From Pseudomonas saponiphila (GTDB taxonomy: Bacteria; Pseudomonadota; Gammaproteobacteria; Pseudomonadales; Pseudomonadaceae): 64,000 bases of DNA. Made by a program: the position numbers and the translations under genes. Every line of letters begins with the position of its first letter. Position 1 is the first letter of the stretch. Under the pieces are notes generated by a model. That model saw only the letters and a list, made by a program, of their open reading frames with translations, made no database searches and was not told the DNA's origin. The stretch lies in the NCBI RefSeq assembly GCF_900105185.1, contig NZ_FNTJ01000002.1:1178001-1242000 (forward strand), given 5' to 3'. Shown here one piece after another: positions 1 to 8,931 of the stretch.

Positions 1-1
1 C

Positions 2-1045
2 AACGCGCACTGGGCCATGGTCTGCATTGCCTTCCTGGTGGGCCTGCCGCTGTTTTTCGAAGTGGGCTTTGTGCTGCTGATCCCCATCGCCTTCACCGTG
101 GCGCGGCGGGTTGGGGTATCGCTGTTGATGGTGGGCCTGCCCATGGTCGCTGGGCTGTCGGTGGTCCACGCCCTGGTACCGCCGCATCCGGGGGCGATGC
201 TGGCGGTGCAGGCCTATCAGGCTTCGGTGGGGCAGACCCTGCTGTACGCGATTCTGATCGGTGTGCCCACGGCCATCATCGCCGGTCCGGTGTATGCCCG
301 GTTCATCGTGCCGCACATCCACCTGCCCGCAGAGAACCCCCTGGAGCGTCAGTTCATCGCCCGCGAGCCGCGCCCGCGCCTGCCGAGCTTCGGCCTGACC
401 ATGGCCACCATCCTGCTGCCGGTGGTGCTGATGCTGATCGGCGGCTGGGCCAACTTGCTGGCCGAGCCGGGCACCGGGCTCAATCAGTTCCTGCTGTTCA
501 TCGGCAACTCGGTGATCGCCCTGCTGGTGGCGACCCTGGTGAGTTTCTGGACCCTGGGGCTGGCCCAGGGCATCAATCGCGAGTCGATCCTCAAGTTCAC
601 CAACGAATGCCTGGCGCCCACGGCTGGCATCACCCTGCTGGTGGGGGCCGGGGGCGGCCTGAATCGGATTCTGATCGACTCCGGGGTCACCGAGCAGATC
701 GTCGGCCTGGCCCATGAATTCCAGCTGTCGCCGCTGTGGATGGGCTGGCTGTTCGCGGTGCTGATGCGGGTCGCCACCGGCTCCGCCACCGTGGCCCTGA
801 CCACCGCCTCGGGAGTGGTGGCGCCGGTGGCCGTTGGCCTTGGCTACCCGCACCCGGAATTGCTGGTGATCGCCACCGGCGCCGGCTCGGTGATCCTGTC
901 CCACGTCAACGACGGTGGCTTCTGGCTGGTGAAGGAATACTTCAATATGACCGTCACTCAAACCTTCAAGACCTGGACCGTGCTGGAGACGCTGATTTCG
1001 CTGATCGCCTTCGGCCTGACCCTGGGACTCGCGGAGCTGCTGTAG
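2..1045 (+). CDS. GntP-family permease, C-terminal part (5' end outside window)
   Basis: The frame is open from the first bases of the window, so the gene starts upstream; about 347 of the usual ~450 residues are here. The product is almost entirely hydrophobic helices with the GntP/gluconate:H+ symporter layout, including the glycine-rich stretch VGAGGGLNRILIDSGV and the late conserved segment SHVNDGGFWLVKEYF. It is an inner-membrane carboxylate symporter. The stop codon directly abuts the ATG of the RpiR regulator, and a D-aminoacylase follows, so the likely cargo is an N-acylated or D-amino acid or a derivative rather than gluconate; that substrate is inference from context. Family assignment is firm, specificity is not. 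Confidence 0.9.
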   Translation, partial: NAHWAMVCIAFLVGLPLFFEVGFVLLIPIAFTVARRVGVSLLMVGLPMVAGLSVVHALVPPHPGAMLAVQAYQASVGQTLLYAILIGVPTAIIAGPVYARFIVPHIHLPAENPLERQFIAREPRPRLPSFGLTMATILLPVVLMLIGGWANLLAEPGTGLNQFLLFIGNSVIALLVATLVSFWTLGLAQGINRESILKFTNECLAPTAGITLLVGAGGGLNRILIDSGVTEQIVGLAHEFQLSPLWMGWLFAVLMRVATGSATVALTTASGVVAPVAVGLGYPHPELLVIATGAGSVILSHVNDGGFWLVKEYFNMTVTQTFKTWTVLETLISLIAFGLTLGLAELL

Positions 1046-1906
1046 ATGGACATTCTTTACAAGATCCGTGCGGGGCTGAATGACTTCAGCGCCGGGGAGC
1101 AGCGGGTCGCCCGTCTGCTGCTGGACGACGTCGGCTTTGGCGCCTCGGCCAGCCTCGACCAACTGGCCCAGCGCGCCGAAGTCAGCGCCGCCACCCTGTC
1201 GCGGTTTGCCCGCAGCGTCGGCTGCCGCGATCTGCGTCAACTGCGCCTGCAACTGGCCCAGGCCAGCGGCGTCGGCAGTCGCTTTCTCGACCCGGGCAGT
1301 GCGCCCGAACAGTCCGGTTTCTACCGGCAGATCGTCGGCGACATCGAGTCCGTGCTGCATCGGCACCTGGCTGGTTTCACCCAGGCGCAGTTCGCCGACG
1401 CGGTGCGCTTGCTGGGGCGGGCGCGGATGATTCACGCCTTCGGCAGCGGCGGCTGCTCGACCCTGTGCAGCGGTGAACTGCAGGTGCGCCTGGTGCGCCT
1501 GGGCTACCCCATCGCTGCCTGTCACGACCCGGTGATGATGCGGGTCACCGCCGCCGCCCTGGGGCCGCAAAACGCAGTGATCGCCTGTTCCCTGACCGGC
1601 ATCACCCCCGAGTTGCTGGAGGCGGTGACCCTGGCGCGCACTTATGGCGCGGGTATCCTGGCCATCACCTTGCCCGACTCGCCCCTGGCGCAACTGGCGG
1701 ATGTGCTGCTGCCCCTGCACAGCGCCGAAACCCCGTTCATCTATAAACCCACCGCCGCCCGCTACGGCATGCTGCTGGCCATCGACGTGCTGGCCACCGA
1801 GTTGGCCCTGGCCCAGCCGGACGACAACCAGGAGCGCCTGCGGCGGATCAAGCTGGCCCTGGACCATTACCGTGGCGGCGAAGACTGCCTGCCCCTGGGA
1901 GACTGA
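1046..1906 (+). CDS. MurR/RpiR-family transcriptional regulator
   Basis: 286 residues. The N-terminal ~75 residues form the RpiR helix-turn-helix (segment RAEVSAATLSRFARSVGC), and residues ~120-260 form a SIS sugar-phosphate-type sensor domain with AFGSGGCSTLC. The family binds operators as dimers/tetramers and responds to small phosphorylated or related ligands. The start ATG abuts the stop of the permease gene and the stop lies 1 nt before the deacylase start, so the three genes are one translationally coupled operon. It probably controls that operon. The SIS domain may have been recruited to an amino-acid-derived ligand; this is inferred from the neighbours. Confidence 0.9.
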   Translation: MDILYKIRAGLNDFSAGEQRVARLLLDDVGFGASASLDQLAQRAEVSAATLSRFARSVGCRDLRQLRLQLAQASGVGSRFLDPGSAPEQSGFYRQIVGDIESVLHRHLAGFTQAQFADAVRLLGRARMIHAFGSGGCSTLCSGELQVRLVRLGYPIAACHDPVMMRVTAAALGPQNAVIACSLTGITPELLEAVTLARTYGAGILAITLPDSPLAQLADVLLPLHSAETPFIYKPTAARYGMLLAIDVLATELALAQPDDNQERLRRIKLALDHYRGGEDCLPLGD

Positions 1907-1907
1907 C

Positions 1908-3374
1908 ATGCGCTACGACACGCTGATCCGCAACGCCCTGATCATCGACGGCAGCGACCGCCCGGGTTACCCCGCCGACCTGGCGGTCCTCGACGGCCGC
2001 ATCGCCTGCATCGGCGATCTGTCCGCGGCCACTGCCGAGGTCGATATCGATGCCGCCGGGCGGGTGCTGGCCCCGGGGTTCATCGACGTGCACACCCACG
2101 ACGACACGGTGGTGATCCGTCAGCCGCAGATGTTGCCCAAGCTCAGTCAGGGCGTGACCACGGTGATCGTCGGCAACTGCGGAATCAGCGCCGCGCCGGT
2201 GAGCCTCAAGGGCGACCCGCCGGACCCGATGAACCTGCTGGGCGAGCGCGGCATGTTTGTCTATCCGCGTTTTCGCGACTACCGCGCGGCGGTGGATGAG
2301 GCGCACCCGGCGGTCAACGTCGCCGCCCTGGTGGGGCACACGGCGCTGCGCAGCAATCAGCTGGCGGACCTGCATCGCACCGCCAGTACCGCCGAGATCG
2401 CGGCCATGCGCGAGCAACTGCGCGACAGCCTGGAAGACGGCGCCCTCGGCCTGTCCAGCGGGCTGGCCTACGCCAGTGCGTTTAGCGCCGACACCGACGA
2501 AGTGCTGCAACTGGCCCAGGAACTGACGGCATTCGGCGCGGTGTACGCCACCCACCTGCGCAGTGAGTTCGAGCCGGTGCTGGAGGCCATGGACGAGGCC
2601 TTCCTGATCGGTCGCGCGGCCCGGGCCCCGGTGATCGTCTCCCATCTCAAATGCGCCGGGGCCGGCAACTGGGGGCGCAGCCCGCAACTGCTGGCGGCCC
2701 TGGAACAGGCGGCCGAGGATCATCCGGTGGGCTGCGACTGCTACCCCTACGCCGCCAGTTCCTCGACCCTGGACCTCAAGCAGGTCACCGATGCCTACCC
2801 CATCACCATCACCTGGTCGACGCCGCATCCGGAACAGGGCGGGCGTGACCTGAGCGAAATTGCCAGCGAGTGGGGTGTCAGCCTGCTGGCCGCCGCCGAG
2901 CGCCTGCAACCGGCGGGGGCGGTGTACTACGGCATGGATGAAAGCGATGTGCGGCGCATCCTCGCCCATCCACTGTCGATGATCGGCTCCGATGGCCTGC
3001 CGGAAGACCCGTTCCCCCACCCGCGCCTGTGGGGCGCCTTTCCCCGGGTGCTGGGCCACTTTAGTCGCGACCTGGGGCTGTTCCCGCTGCACACCGCGGT
3101 GCACAAGATGACCGGGCTTTCCGCCGCGCGTTTCGGCCTGCAGCAGCGCGGCGAGATTCGCCAAGGGCATTGGGCCGATCTGGTGCTGTTCGACCCGGCG
3201 CGAGTCCGCGACGTGGCTGATTTCAAGCAGCCGCAGCAAGCGGCGCAAGGTATCGATGGGGTGTGGGTCAACGGGGTGTGCAGTTATGCCCAGGGCCGGG
3301 CCAACGGTCAGCGCGCCGGGCGCTTCCTGCCACGGGAGGGGGATTTGCGCCAGGGCTTCAGTCGCGCGGGCTGA
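1908..3374 (+). CDS. N-acyl-D-amino-acid deacylase (D-aminoacylase)
   Basis: 488 residues, the normal length for the family. It hydrolyses N-acyl-D-amino acids to the free D-amino acid and a carboxylate, in the cytoplasm. The amidohydrolase metal site is visible as GFIDVHTHDD near residue 60, followed by VGNCGISAAPVS, the VSHLKCAG histidine segment, and IGSDGLPEDPFPHPR, all typical of D-aminoacylases. I chose the ATG at 1908 because an open frame extends upstream inside the RpiR gene in another frame, whereas this start gives the family N terminus (MRYDTLIRNALIIDG) and follows the RpiR stop by 1 nt. With the GntP-like permease and RpiR regulator it forms a D-amino-acid scavenging operon. Confidence 0.93.
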   Translation: MRYDTLIRNALIIDGSDRPGYPADLAVLDGRIACIGDLSAATAEVDIDAAGRVLAPGFIDVHTHDDTVVIRQPQMLPKLSQGVTTVIVGNCGISAAPVSLKGDPPDPMNLLGERGMFVYPRFRDYRAAVDEAHPAVNVAALVGHTALRSNQLADLHRTASTAEIAAMREQLRDSLEDGALGLSSGLAYASAFSADTDEVLQLAQELTAFGAVYATHLRSEFEPVLEAMDEAFLIGRAARAPVIVSHLKCAGAGNWGRSPQLLAALEQAAEDHPVGCDCYPYAASSSTLDLKQVTDAYPITITWSTPHPEQGGRDLSEIASEWGVSLLAAAERLQPAGAVYYGMDESDVRRILAHPLSMIGSDGLPEDPFPHPRLWGAFPRVLGHFSRDLGLFPLHTAVHKMTGLSAARFGLQQRGEIRQGHWADLVLFDPARVRDVADFKQPQQAAQGIDGVWVNGVCSYAQGRANGQRAGRFLPREGDLRQGFSRAG

Positions 3375-3490
3375 TTCTTTGATCTTCGTCACAGTGATGG
3401 CGCGGTGCTATTAAAGAATCCCGGGGTGGCGCCGAAGTGCTGGGAAGCACCGCCGGTACAGGCGGCTTAATTCGGTCAGGGAGTCGCGCA

Positions 3491-3859
3491 ATGAGCTTTG
3501 GCAAAACCACCCCCATCCTGCGGATCTTCGATGAAGCCAAGGCCCGGGAGTTTTACCTCGACTTCCTGGGGTTCAACCTGGATTGGCAGCATCGCTTCGA
3601 GGATGGCTTTCCGCTGTACATGCAGGTGTCCCGGGGCGAATGCGTGCTGCATCTGTCCGAGCATCACGGCGATTGCAGCCCGGGTGCGGCGCTGCGGATC
3701 GAAACCGACGAGCTGGAAGCCTTCCAGCAGCAATTGCTGGCCAAGGACTACCGTTTCTCCCATCCGCAGATCCAGGCCATGCCCTGGGGCAGCCAGGACA
3801 TGAGCGTCAGCGATCCATTCGGCAATCGACTGGTGTTCACCAACGCCATTTGCGTCTGA
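3491..3859 (+). CDS. VOC-family (glyoxalase/bleomycin-resistance-like) protein
   Basis: 122 residues in a single VOC fold: PILRIFDEAKAREFYLDFLG at the N terminus and MSVSDPFGNRLVFTN at the C terminus, the usual paired beta-alpha-beta-beta-beta modules. The start at 3491 has AGGGAG 8-14 bases upstream; an earlier in-frame start lacks one. The family includes glyoxalases, dioxygenases and antibiotic-binding resistance proteins, and nothing visible decides among them. It converges with the AraC-type regulator downstream with only 6 bp between the stops. The upstream gap (3375-3490) has no clear terminator. Confidence 0.85.
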   Translation: MSFGKTTPILRIFDEAKAREFYLDFLGFNLDWQHRFEDGFPLYMQVSRGECVLHLSEHHGDCSPGAALRIETDELEAFQQQLLAKDYRFSHPQIQAMPWGSQDMSVSDPFGNRLVFTNAICV

Positions 3860-3865
3860 GGGCGC

Positions 3866-4894
3866 TCAGGCCTTGCCGGTGTTCAGCGTGGCCTGACGGA
3901 ATTGCCCCGGGGTCAGCCCGGTGCGGTTCTTGAAGCTGCGGTGAAAGGAGCGGGATTCGCTGTAGCCCAGGCAATCGGCGATGGCCTGGATCGACAGGGC
4001 GCTGTGGCGCAGGTGGTGCTCGGCCAACTCCTGGCGCAAGTCATCGAGAATCTGCTGGTAGGAGGTGCCGGCCTGTTGCAGCTGGCGCTGCAGGGTGCGT
4101 TCCGACATCTGCAACTGCTCCGCCACCTGCTCCTTGCGCGGCAGGCCGTCCTTGAGCAACTGGCGCAACAGGTTCTGCACCTGCAACGCCAGGGGCGCAT
4201 CCCCCAGGGACGCCATCATCGCCTGGGCATGTTCCTCCAGGGTCTTGAGCAGCCGCGCATCGGCCTGGCGCAAGGGCAGTTGCAGGTAGTGCAACGGTGC
4301 CACCAGGGCCGAGCAGGCTTGCCCGAACAGCACCGGGCAGCCGAACAGGGCCTCGTACTGCGCCACCTCGGCTTGATCCGGCAGGGCGTGCTCGAACCAC
4401 ACCGCGCTGGGCGACAACTGCGAATCGGCGATCCAGCGCGCGTACAGCAGCCAGGAAGCCAGGACGTTTTCCACCAGGTGCCGGCGAATGTCCGGGCGCT
4501 GATGGCGGCAGTTCCAGATCAGCCGCACCTGATCGCCCGCCACCTCGGCCCGGCTGGTGCCCATGTCGCCCACCAGCTTCTCGAACGGCATGATGCGGCC
4601 CATGGCTTCGCCCAGGGTCGCGCAGTTCATGGTGATGTAGCCCAGCACGTTCCAGGAGCTGGGTTTGACGAAGCGTGCCGAATTCAGCCCGAACAGCGGA
4701 TCGCCGGAGTGCTGGCAGAAGTAGTCCAGCAGCCGCTCATGCACCTCCAGCGGCAGGCGCAGGCTGGTGTCGTTCAACTGCGCGGCCGTAAGCCCGGCCG
4801 CTGCCAGTGCCGGCTCGCTGGCAATACCCAACTGCTCGGCATAGAGCAGGTATTTGAGCAGGGGTGGGACCGAGGTAAAACCGAGGCTGGGCAT
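3866..4894 (-). CDS. AraC-family regulator with arabinose-binding-like N domain
   Basis: 342 residues. The N-terminal ~200 residues match the Arabinose_bd (OruR/ArgR-like) type of ligand domain, and the C-terminal ~100 hold two helix-turn-helices (EQLQMSERTLQRQLQQAG and IADCLGYSESRSFHRSFK), ending GLTPGQFRQ. An open frame runs 47 codons further upstream, but those codons are proline/serine-rich and the ATG at 4894 gives the expected N terminus (MPSLGFTSVPPLLKYLL) with AGGA 10 bases before it. Target unknown; candidates are the convergent VOC gene or a gene outside this view. Confidence 0.88.
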   Translation of the reverse strand: MPSLGFTSVPPLLKYLLYAEQLGIASEPALAAAGLTAAQLNDTSLRLPLEVHERLLDYFCQHSGDPLFGLNSARFVKPSSWNVLGYITMNCATLGEAMGRIMPFEKLVGDMGTSRAEVAGDQVRLIWNCRHQRPDIRRHLVENVLASWLLYARWIADSQLSPSAVWFEHALPDQAEVAQYEALFGCPVLFGQACSALVAPLHYLQLPLRQADARLLKTLEEHAQAMMASLGDAPLALQVQNLLRQLLKDGLPRKEQVAEQLQMSERTLQRQLQQAGTSYQQILDDLRQELAEHHLRHSALSIQAIADCLGYSESRSFHRSFKNRTGLTPGQFRQATLNTGKA

Positions 4895-5040
4895 CGAGGT
4901 ATTCCTGGTGACTGATCCTTCGGACAGCAGGACGAAGACCGGGAAAGGTAAGGGCAAACCCTGACGGGTGTAAATGCTCGGCGCCAGGGATTGGCGCCTT
5001 TTGCCGGTCAAGCCGGCTCCAGAGTGGCTGAACACCGCTC

Positions 5041-5068
5041 TGTAGGAGCTGGCTTGCCAGCGAAGGGC
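5041..5068 (+). repeat. REP element (single)
   Basis: TGTAGGAGCTGGCTTGCCAGCGAAGG, the classic Pseudomonas REP of the TAGGAGC class with the imperfect palindrome CTGGCTTGCCAG. It sits just upstream of the AraC-type gene in the non-coding stretch 4895-5449. Confidence 0.85.
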
Positions 5069-5242
5069 GCGCCGCCTATTCCCCTAACCACCGCGCGATA
5101 AGGTTCGCCACTGATGGCGGATTTTCGCTTTGATTTGTAGGGCATTTCCGCGAGAATCCCCCCGTTACATTTCGACTGTTTGCATGGCTTGTGCCTATCG
5201 AATGTCCAGGGCTAGTCTTCGGCCGTCGCTGCATTTCAGCGA

Positions 5243-5445
5243 TCGGGTTTGGTAGCCCGCATCACTTCAGGCGCAAGCGCCGCTGACTTTCGACAGGCCT
5301 TAATCTGTCGACGTGTTATGGCGGCTGTGCGCAGGGCACCTTGTGTGCGCTGGGTTTCCTGGAGTCCCGGTCTACCAACCTGCGTATAGCCGCCACCTTG
5401 ATCGTTTGGTAGCGACGCGTGGCGGTTCAACTTCTCCAGGAGTTT
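5243..5445 (+). promoter_or_regulatory. structured leader with mutually exclusive stems upstream of the DUF6124 gene
   Basis: Directly readable pairings: a hairpin CGGG/CCCG (5244-5258) whose loop contains TTGGTAG (5249-5255); a 16-bp stem formed by 5320-5335 with 5379-5394 (two G-U pairs); CTACCAA (5372-5378), the exact complement of TTGGTAG, which itself occurs twice (5249-5255 and 5406-5412); and GTGGCGG (5419-5425), the complement of CCGCCAC (5390-5396), which competes for the 3' arm of the long stem. The last alternative stem ends 11 nt before the ribosome-binding site. This looks like a cis-acting switch or attenuator; it could also be a conserved small RNA. Function is inference. Confidence 0.55.
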
Positions 5446-5449
5446 TGCC

Positions 5450-5842
5450 GTGAAGAAGATCGTTCCCGATCCACCCGTTCTGCAACCCAGTCGTGAGTTG
5501 ATCACTGCGCTGGAAGAGCCCAACAAGACCTTGCTACAGGCGCTGCAAAACACCGCGCTTTCGCCCCCCTTGCATGAGCGTTTCACCGCCACTGGCAGCA
5601 CCAGCTTTGGTTGCCGGGATGGCCATGGCCGTCCGCTGTTCGCGGTGCGCGAAGGCGTGAGTGCCGAAGAGGCGCTGCTGCACGTTTCATTGCTGCTCAA
5701 GTGCGCCGAAGAAACCGCCGACGAAATCACCAGCGCCAGCGGCATCGAGCGTGGGCTGATCTGGTCGATGATTCATTCGGTGGAGATGGCGCGGGCGGTG
5801 GTGGATGCGCTGTTGGATGGCGCTAGTCAAGCGGCGGGGTAG
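5450..5842 (+). CDS. DUF6124-family small protein
   Basis: 130 residues, GTG start preceded by CCAGGAG at 5437-5443. The C-terminal half carries the family signature FAVREGVSAEEALLHVSLLL, then a helical stretch ending in IHSVEMARAVVDALLDG. A paralogue lies at 45.0-45.4 kb in the same window with an almost identical C-terminal half and a diverged N terminus. The family is abundant in Pseudomonas; function unknown. All-alpha, soluble, no signal peptide. The long structured leader upstream is unusual and suggests translational or attenuation control. Confidence 0.8.
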   Translation: MKKIVPDPPVLQPSRELITALEEPNKTLLQALQNTALSPPLHERFTATGSTSFGCRDGHGRPLFAVREGVSAEEALLHVSLLLKCAEETADEITSASGIERGLIWSMIHSVEMARAVVDALLDGASQAAG

Positions 5843-5858
5843 GGCGACCGCGTTGCGC

Positions 5859-5917
5859 CTTTCGCTGGCAAGCCAGCTCCTACAACGGTCTGTAGGAGCC
5901 GGCTTGCCGGCGAAGGG
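5859..5917. repeat. REPIN (two inverted REP elements)
   Basis: Two REP copies of the same class in inverted orientation: CCTTTCGCTGGCAAGCCAG... (5859-5885) and TGTAGGAGCCGGCTTGCCGG... (5891-5917) with a 5-6 nt spacer. It lies between the DUF6124 and chemoreceptor genes, which converge here, and may act as a bidirectional RNA end. Confidence 0.85.
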
Positions 5918-5928
5918 GACGCCGCGAA

Positions 5929-7848
5929 TCAGACGCGGAAGTGGCTGACCATCATCTGCAACTGGCCGCCCAGGCGCGCCAGTTCGACGCTGGAGGCCGC
6001 CGTTTCATCGCTGGCGGCGGCGGTCTGTTCGGACACGTCGCGCACGTTGATGATGCTGCGGCTGATCTCTTCGGCCACGGCGCTCTGCTGTTCGGCGGCC
6101 GCGGCGATCTGCTGGTTCATCGACTGGATGTTGGACACGGTGCGGGTGATGCTTTCCAGCGAGGCGCCGGCCTTGCGGGTCAGCTCGACGCTGCTGTCGG
6201 TCAGGCTGCGGCTGTTGTTCATCACCGTGGCTACTTGCTGGGTGCCGTTCTGCAGGCCGGCCACCAGTTCCTCGATCTCTTCGGTGGACTTCTGGGTGCG
6301 CTGGGCCAGGGCCCGCACTTCGTCGGCGACCACGGCAAAACCACGTCCGGCCTCACCGGCACGGGCGGCTTCGATGGCGGCGTTGAGCGCCAGCAGGTTG
6401 GTCTGTTCGGCCACGGCCTTGATCACATCCATGACGCTACCGATCTTGTCGCTTTCCTGTTGCAGCACGGTCATGGCGTCGGTGGAGCGCACCACTTCGC
6501 TGGCCAGGCGCTCGATCTGCTCGATGGCCTGGGCCACTACCTTGTCGCCCTGGCGGGCTTCGCCGTCAGCGGCGGCTGCGGCCTGGGAGGCCTCTTCGGC
6601 ATTGCGCGCGACTTCCTGCACGGTGGCGGTCATCTCGTGCATGGCGGTGGCCACCTGGTCGGTTTCGACCTTCTGGCTGTTGACCCCGGCGCTGGTTTCC
6701 TCGGTCACGGCCGACAGTTCCTCGGCGGCGCTGGCGATCTGGGTTACGCCGTCGCGGATGCCGCCGATCAGCTCGCGCAGGGTCACGCCCATGCGCGCGA
6801 TGCCCTGTTGCAGCACGCCCAGTTCGTCGCGCCGGGTGACCCGCAGGTTCTCGGTCAGGTCGCCGGAGGCAATGCGCTCGACCACGGCCAGGGTTTCCTG
6901 CAGGGGACGGGTGATCTGCCGGGTGATGATCACGGCGGCCAGTACGCCGACCAGCAGCGCCAGCAGGGTGCTGATCAATTGCAGGCTGCGGGCCTGGGCG
7001 CTTTCGATGTCGCGGCGGTCCAGCTGGATCTGGTACAGGGCGTCGCTGCGGCTGACGATGTCGGCGCCCTGGTCGGTCATTTCCTTGCGCGCCTGCACGG
7101 CATCGCTGAAGGCTAGCTTGAAGGCCTGCAGCGAACTGCGGTAGCCGCTCAGGGCGCTTTCCAGCTGTTGCAGGGCTTCGCGCTGGGTGCTGCCGAAGTG
7201 CGCATTGAGCTGGCCGAGTTCGGTAATCGCCGCATTGAGCTGGGTAAAGGCCTTCTGTTCGGTGTCCGGGTTGTTGGTGGTGACGTAGCCACGCACTTCA
7301 TAGCGGGCCAGCTGGAAGGCTTCCTTGGCCTGGGTGATGGCCTGGAACTGTTCGAAGCGCTCGTCGCTCAGCGGGCGCTGCTTGACCCAGGTGTAGATCC
7401 CGTTGATCAGGTCATTGGCGCGTTCGGCGTTCTGGTTCATTGCCAGGCGCGCGGCGTCGCCGGTGCGGTAGGCGTTGCGCATCTTGTTCAGCGAATCCTG
7501 GTAGGCGCTGATGGTCGCGCCCAGGCCTTGCAGGAGCTGGATGTTGTCCGGGCTCTGGAACGAGGCCAGGAGCTTTTTCTGCTGTGCGCTGAAATCGTCG
7601 AGGGTGTTCTGCACGCCCTGGGCGGCGGTTTCGTCGCCGTTGGCCAGCATGTACTGCAGGCGGGTGACGCGCAATTTGGTCAGGCCGCTGTTGAGCTGGG
7701 TGATGTCGCTCATCCAGTTGCTGCGGTCGATCAGGCTGCCCAGGCTGGTCCAGCCGGTCAGTGCAAGGACGGTGGTCAGGGCCAGGACCAGGCCGAAACC
7801 CAGGCCCAGCTTAAGGTTGACGCTGATGTTGGCAAACCAACTACTCAT
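5929..7848 (-). CDS. methyl-accepting chemotaxis protein with helical-bimodular (HBM-type) sensor
   Basis: 639 residues. TM1 at ~12-32, a ~250-residue all-helical periplasmic domain of the HBM size class, TM2 at ~288-308 ([18 protein letters not shown]), HAMP at ~309-362, and the methyl-accepting signalling domain with the invariant tip [20 protein letters not shown]. No C-terminal CheR/CheB pentapeptide is present. HBM chemoreceptors of Pseudomonas sense organic acids such as TCA intermediates; the ligand here cannot be read from sequence. A strong GGAGG lies 7 bases before the ATG. It is monocistronic and converges with the DUF6124 gene across the REPIN. Confidence 0.93.
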   Translation of the reverse strand: MSSWFANISVNLKLGLGFGLVLALTTVLALTGWTSLGSLIDRSNWMSDITQLNSGLTKLRVTRLQYMLANGDETAAQGVQNTLDDFSAQQKKLLASFQSPDNIQLLQGLGATISAYQDSLNKMRNAYRTGDAARLAMNQNAERANDLINGIYTWVKQRPLSDERFEQFQAITQAKEAFQLARYEVRGYVTTNNPDTEQKAFTQLNAAITELGQLNAHFGSTQREALQQLESALSGYRSSLQAFKLAFSDAVQARKEMTDQGADIVSRSDALYQIQLDRRDIESAQARSLQLISTLLALLVGVLAAVIITRQITRPLQETLAVVERIASGDLTENLRVTRRDELGVLQQGIARMGVTLRELIGGIRDGVTQIASAAEELSAVTEETSAGVNSQKVETDQVATAMHEMTATVQEVARNAEEASQAAAAADGEARQGDKVVAQAIEQIERLASEVVRSTDAMTVLQQESDKIGSVMDVIKAVAEQTNLLALNAAIEAARAGEAGRGFAVVADEVRALAQRTQKSTEEIEELVAGLQNGTQQVATVMNNSRSLTDSSVELTRKAGASLESITRTVSNIQSMNQQIAAAAEQQSAVAEEISRSIINVRDVSEQTAAASDETAASSVELARLGGQLQMMVSHFRV

Positions 7849-8207
7849 TGAATTCCTCCAGGAACGTAGCTCTTCTTGATCTTGAGTTGGCTGGAAGATT
7901 GTTGTTGTTGGTGACCAGCAAGGTGTTTTGTAGGGGGTGTATCGGCGGAACGGCCCATAGCTGAAACGATTTCGTCGGTATTGTCCCAGGACAATGCTTG
8001 ATGCGATGGACGGTCATTTTGCGGGATCACCGCCGGTCCGTTGAGCTTTTTTTCACATTCATTTCACTCGCGACCCACGCTTGCCGCCCTAGAGTCCGAC
8101 GAGTCGATGCCGCCGGTATTCGACGGCGCTCGATTGTCATCAGCACGCGCTAGCCTGATGGCGAGTTGCTCAACACATCGAATCATTCTCAGAGGGGCGG
8201 TTGGACA
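7849..8207. other. intergenic region between divergent genes
   Basis: 359 bp between the chemoreceptor and the histidine phosphatase, which diverge. Besides the chemoreceptor ribosome-binding site I see no hairpin, repeat or convincing open frame; promoters for both genes must be here but no clear -35/-10 pair stands out. Confidence 0.5.
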
Positions 8208-8885
8208 GTGGCCACAAGACTCGCTTTGCCGCCGGTCAAACGCTCATTCACGGTGAGCGGCCTGACGCGCTACAAGAACCGCCTGGTCCTGCTGCTGGCG
8301 ATTCTGTTGCTGCTTGCGCTGTGCCTGTTCTGGTGGCGTCCGGCGGCGGTGCCCGACCTGGCGCATGACAACGTGGCCGGGGTCCGGGCCATGACCAGCA
8401 GCTGGGCCAAGGGCGACACCATTGTCCTGGTGCGGCATGTAGAGCGCTGCGACCGTTCCAGCGCCCCTTGCCTGGGGCCCGCCGATGGCATTACCGATCG
8501 TGCCCGGGAAGTGGCGGTGGCCATCGGCGCGCGATTCGAGCACTTGGGCCTGGAACGCACCGACATCTACAACAGCCCCATGACCCGCACCGCGCAGACC
8601 GCGGGGTACATGTTCAGCAAGGTCAGCAGTGGCGATGGCTGGCTGTACAACTGCAAGGGCAATCTGTTGCGCGACGTGCTGGCGCACAAGGTGCCCGGGC
8701 GCAATCTTGTGCTGGTGACCCACAGTGAATGCATGGATGAACTGGAAACGGAGCTGAATCTGGCGACCCCGACCCTGGGCTACGGCGCTTCCCTGTTCAT
8801 CACCACCGATACCCTCAATGGCGCGCCGAAGATGCTTGGCATGATCGAGGCCAGCGACTGGCGTTCGGTGAACCTCAAGCCTTGA
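8208..8885 (+). CDS. membrane-anchored histidine phosphatase family protein
   Basis: 225 residues from a GTG start with GAGGGG 10 bases upstream; an ATG start 14 codons earlier is possible. One N-terminal membrane segment (LVLLLAILLLLALCLFWW) is followed by a periplasmic phosphoglycerate-mutase-like domain. The first catalytic histidine is in LVRHVERCD (the usual RHG is RHV here), and the second is in LVTHSECMDELE. The layout resembles Ais/heptose-phosphate phosphatases that trim lipopolysaccharide core, but substrate is not proven. Its stop is 46 bp from that of the convergent DUF2589-like gene, with a GC hairpin between. Confidence 0.8.
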   Translation: MATRLALPPVKRSFTVSGLTRYKNRLVLLLAILLLLALCLFWWRPAAVPDLAHDNVAGVRAMTSSWAKGDTIVLVRHVERCDRSSAPCLGPADGITDRAREVAVAIGARFEHLGLERTDIYNSPMTRTAQTAGYMFSKVSSGDGWLYNCKGNLLRDVLAHKVPGRNLVLVTHSECMDELETELNLATPTLGYGASLFITTDTLNGAPKMLGMIEASDWRSVNLKP

Positions 8886-8895
8886 GGCGCCTTCG

Positions 8896-8916
8896 GGCTG
8901 ACCGCCGCGGTCAGCC
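8896..8916. terminator. hairpin between convergent genes
   Basis: GGCTGACCG-CCG-CGGTCAGCC, a perfect 9-bp stem with no flanking T run, between the phosphatase and the DUF2589-like gene. Probably a shared 3' end structure. Confidence 0.55.
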
Positions 8917-8931
8917 GGGCGGGCCCCGGGC

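Noticed and set aside
1848..3392. 514-codon open frame antisense to the D-aminoacylase
   Set aside because: Full D-aminoacylase motifs are on the + strand; the antisense product is Arg/Gln/His-rich without any recognisable domain.
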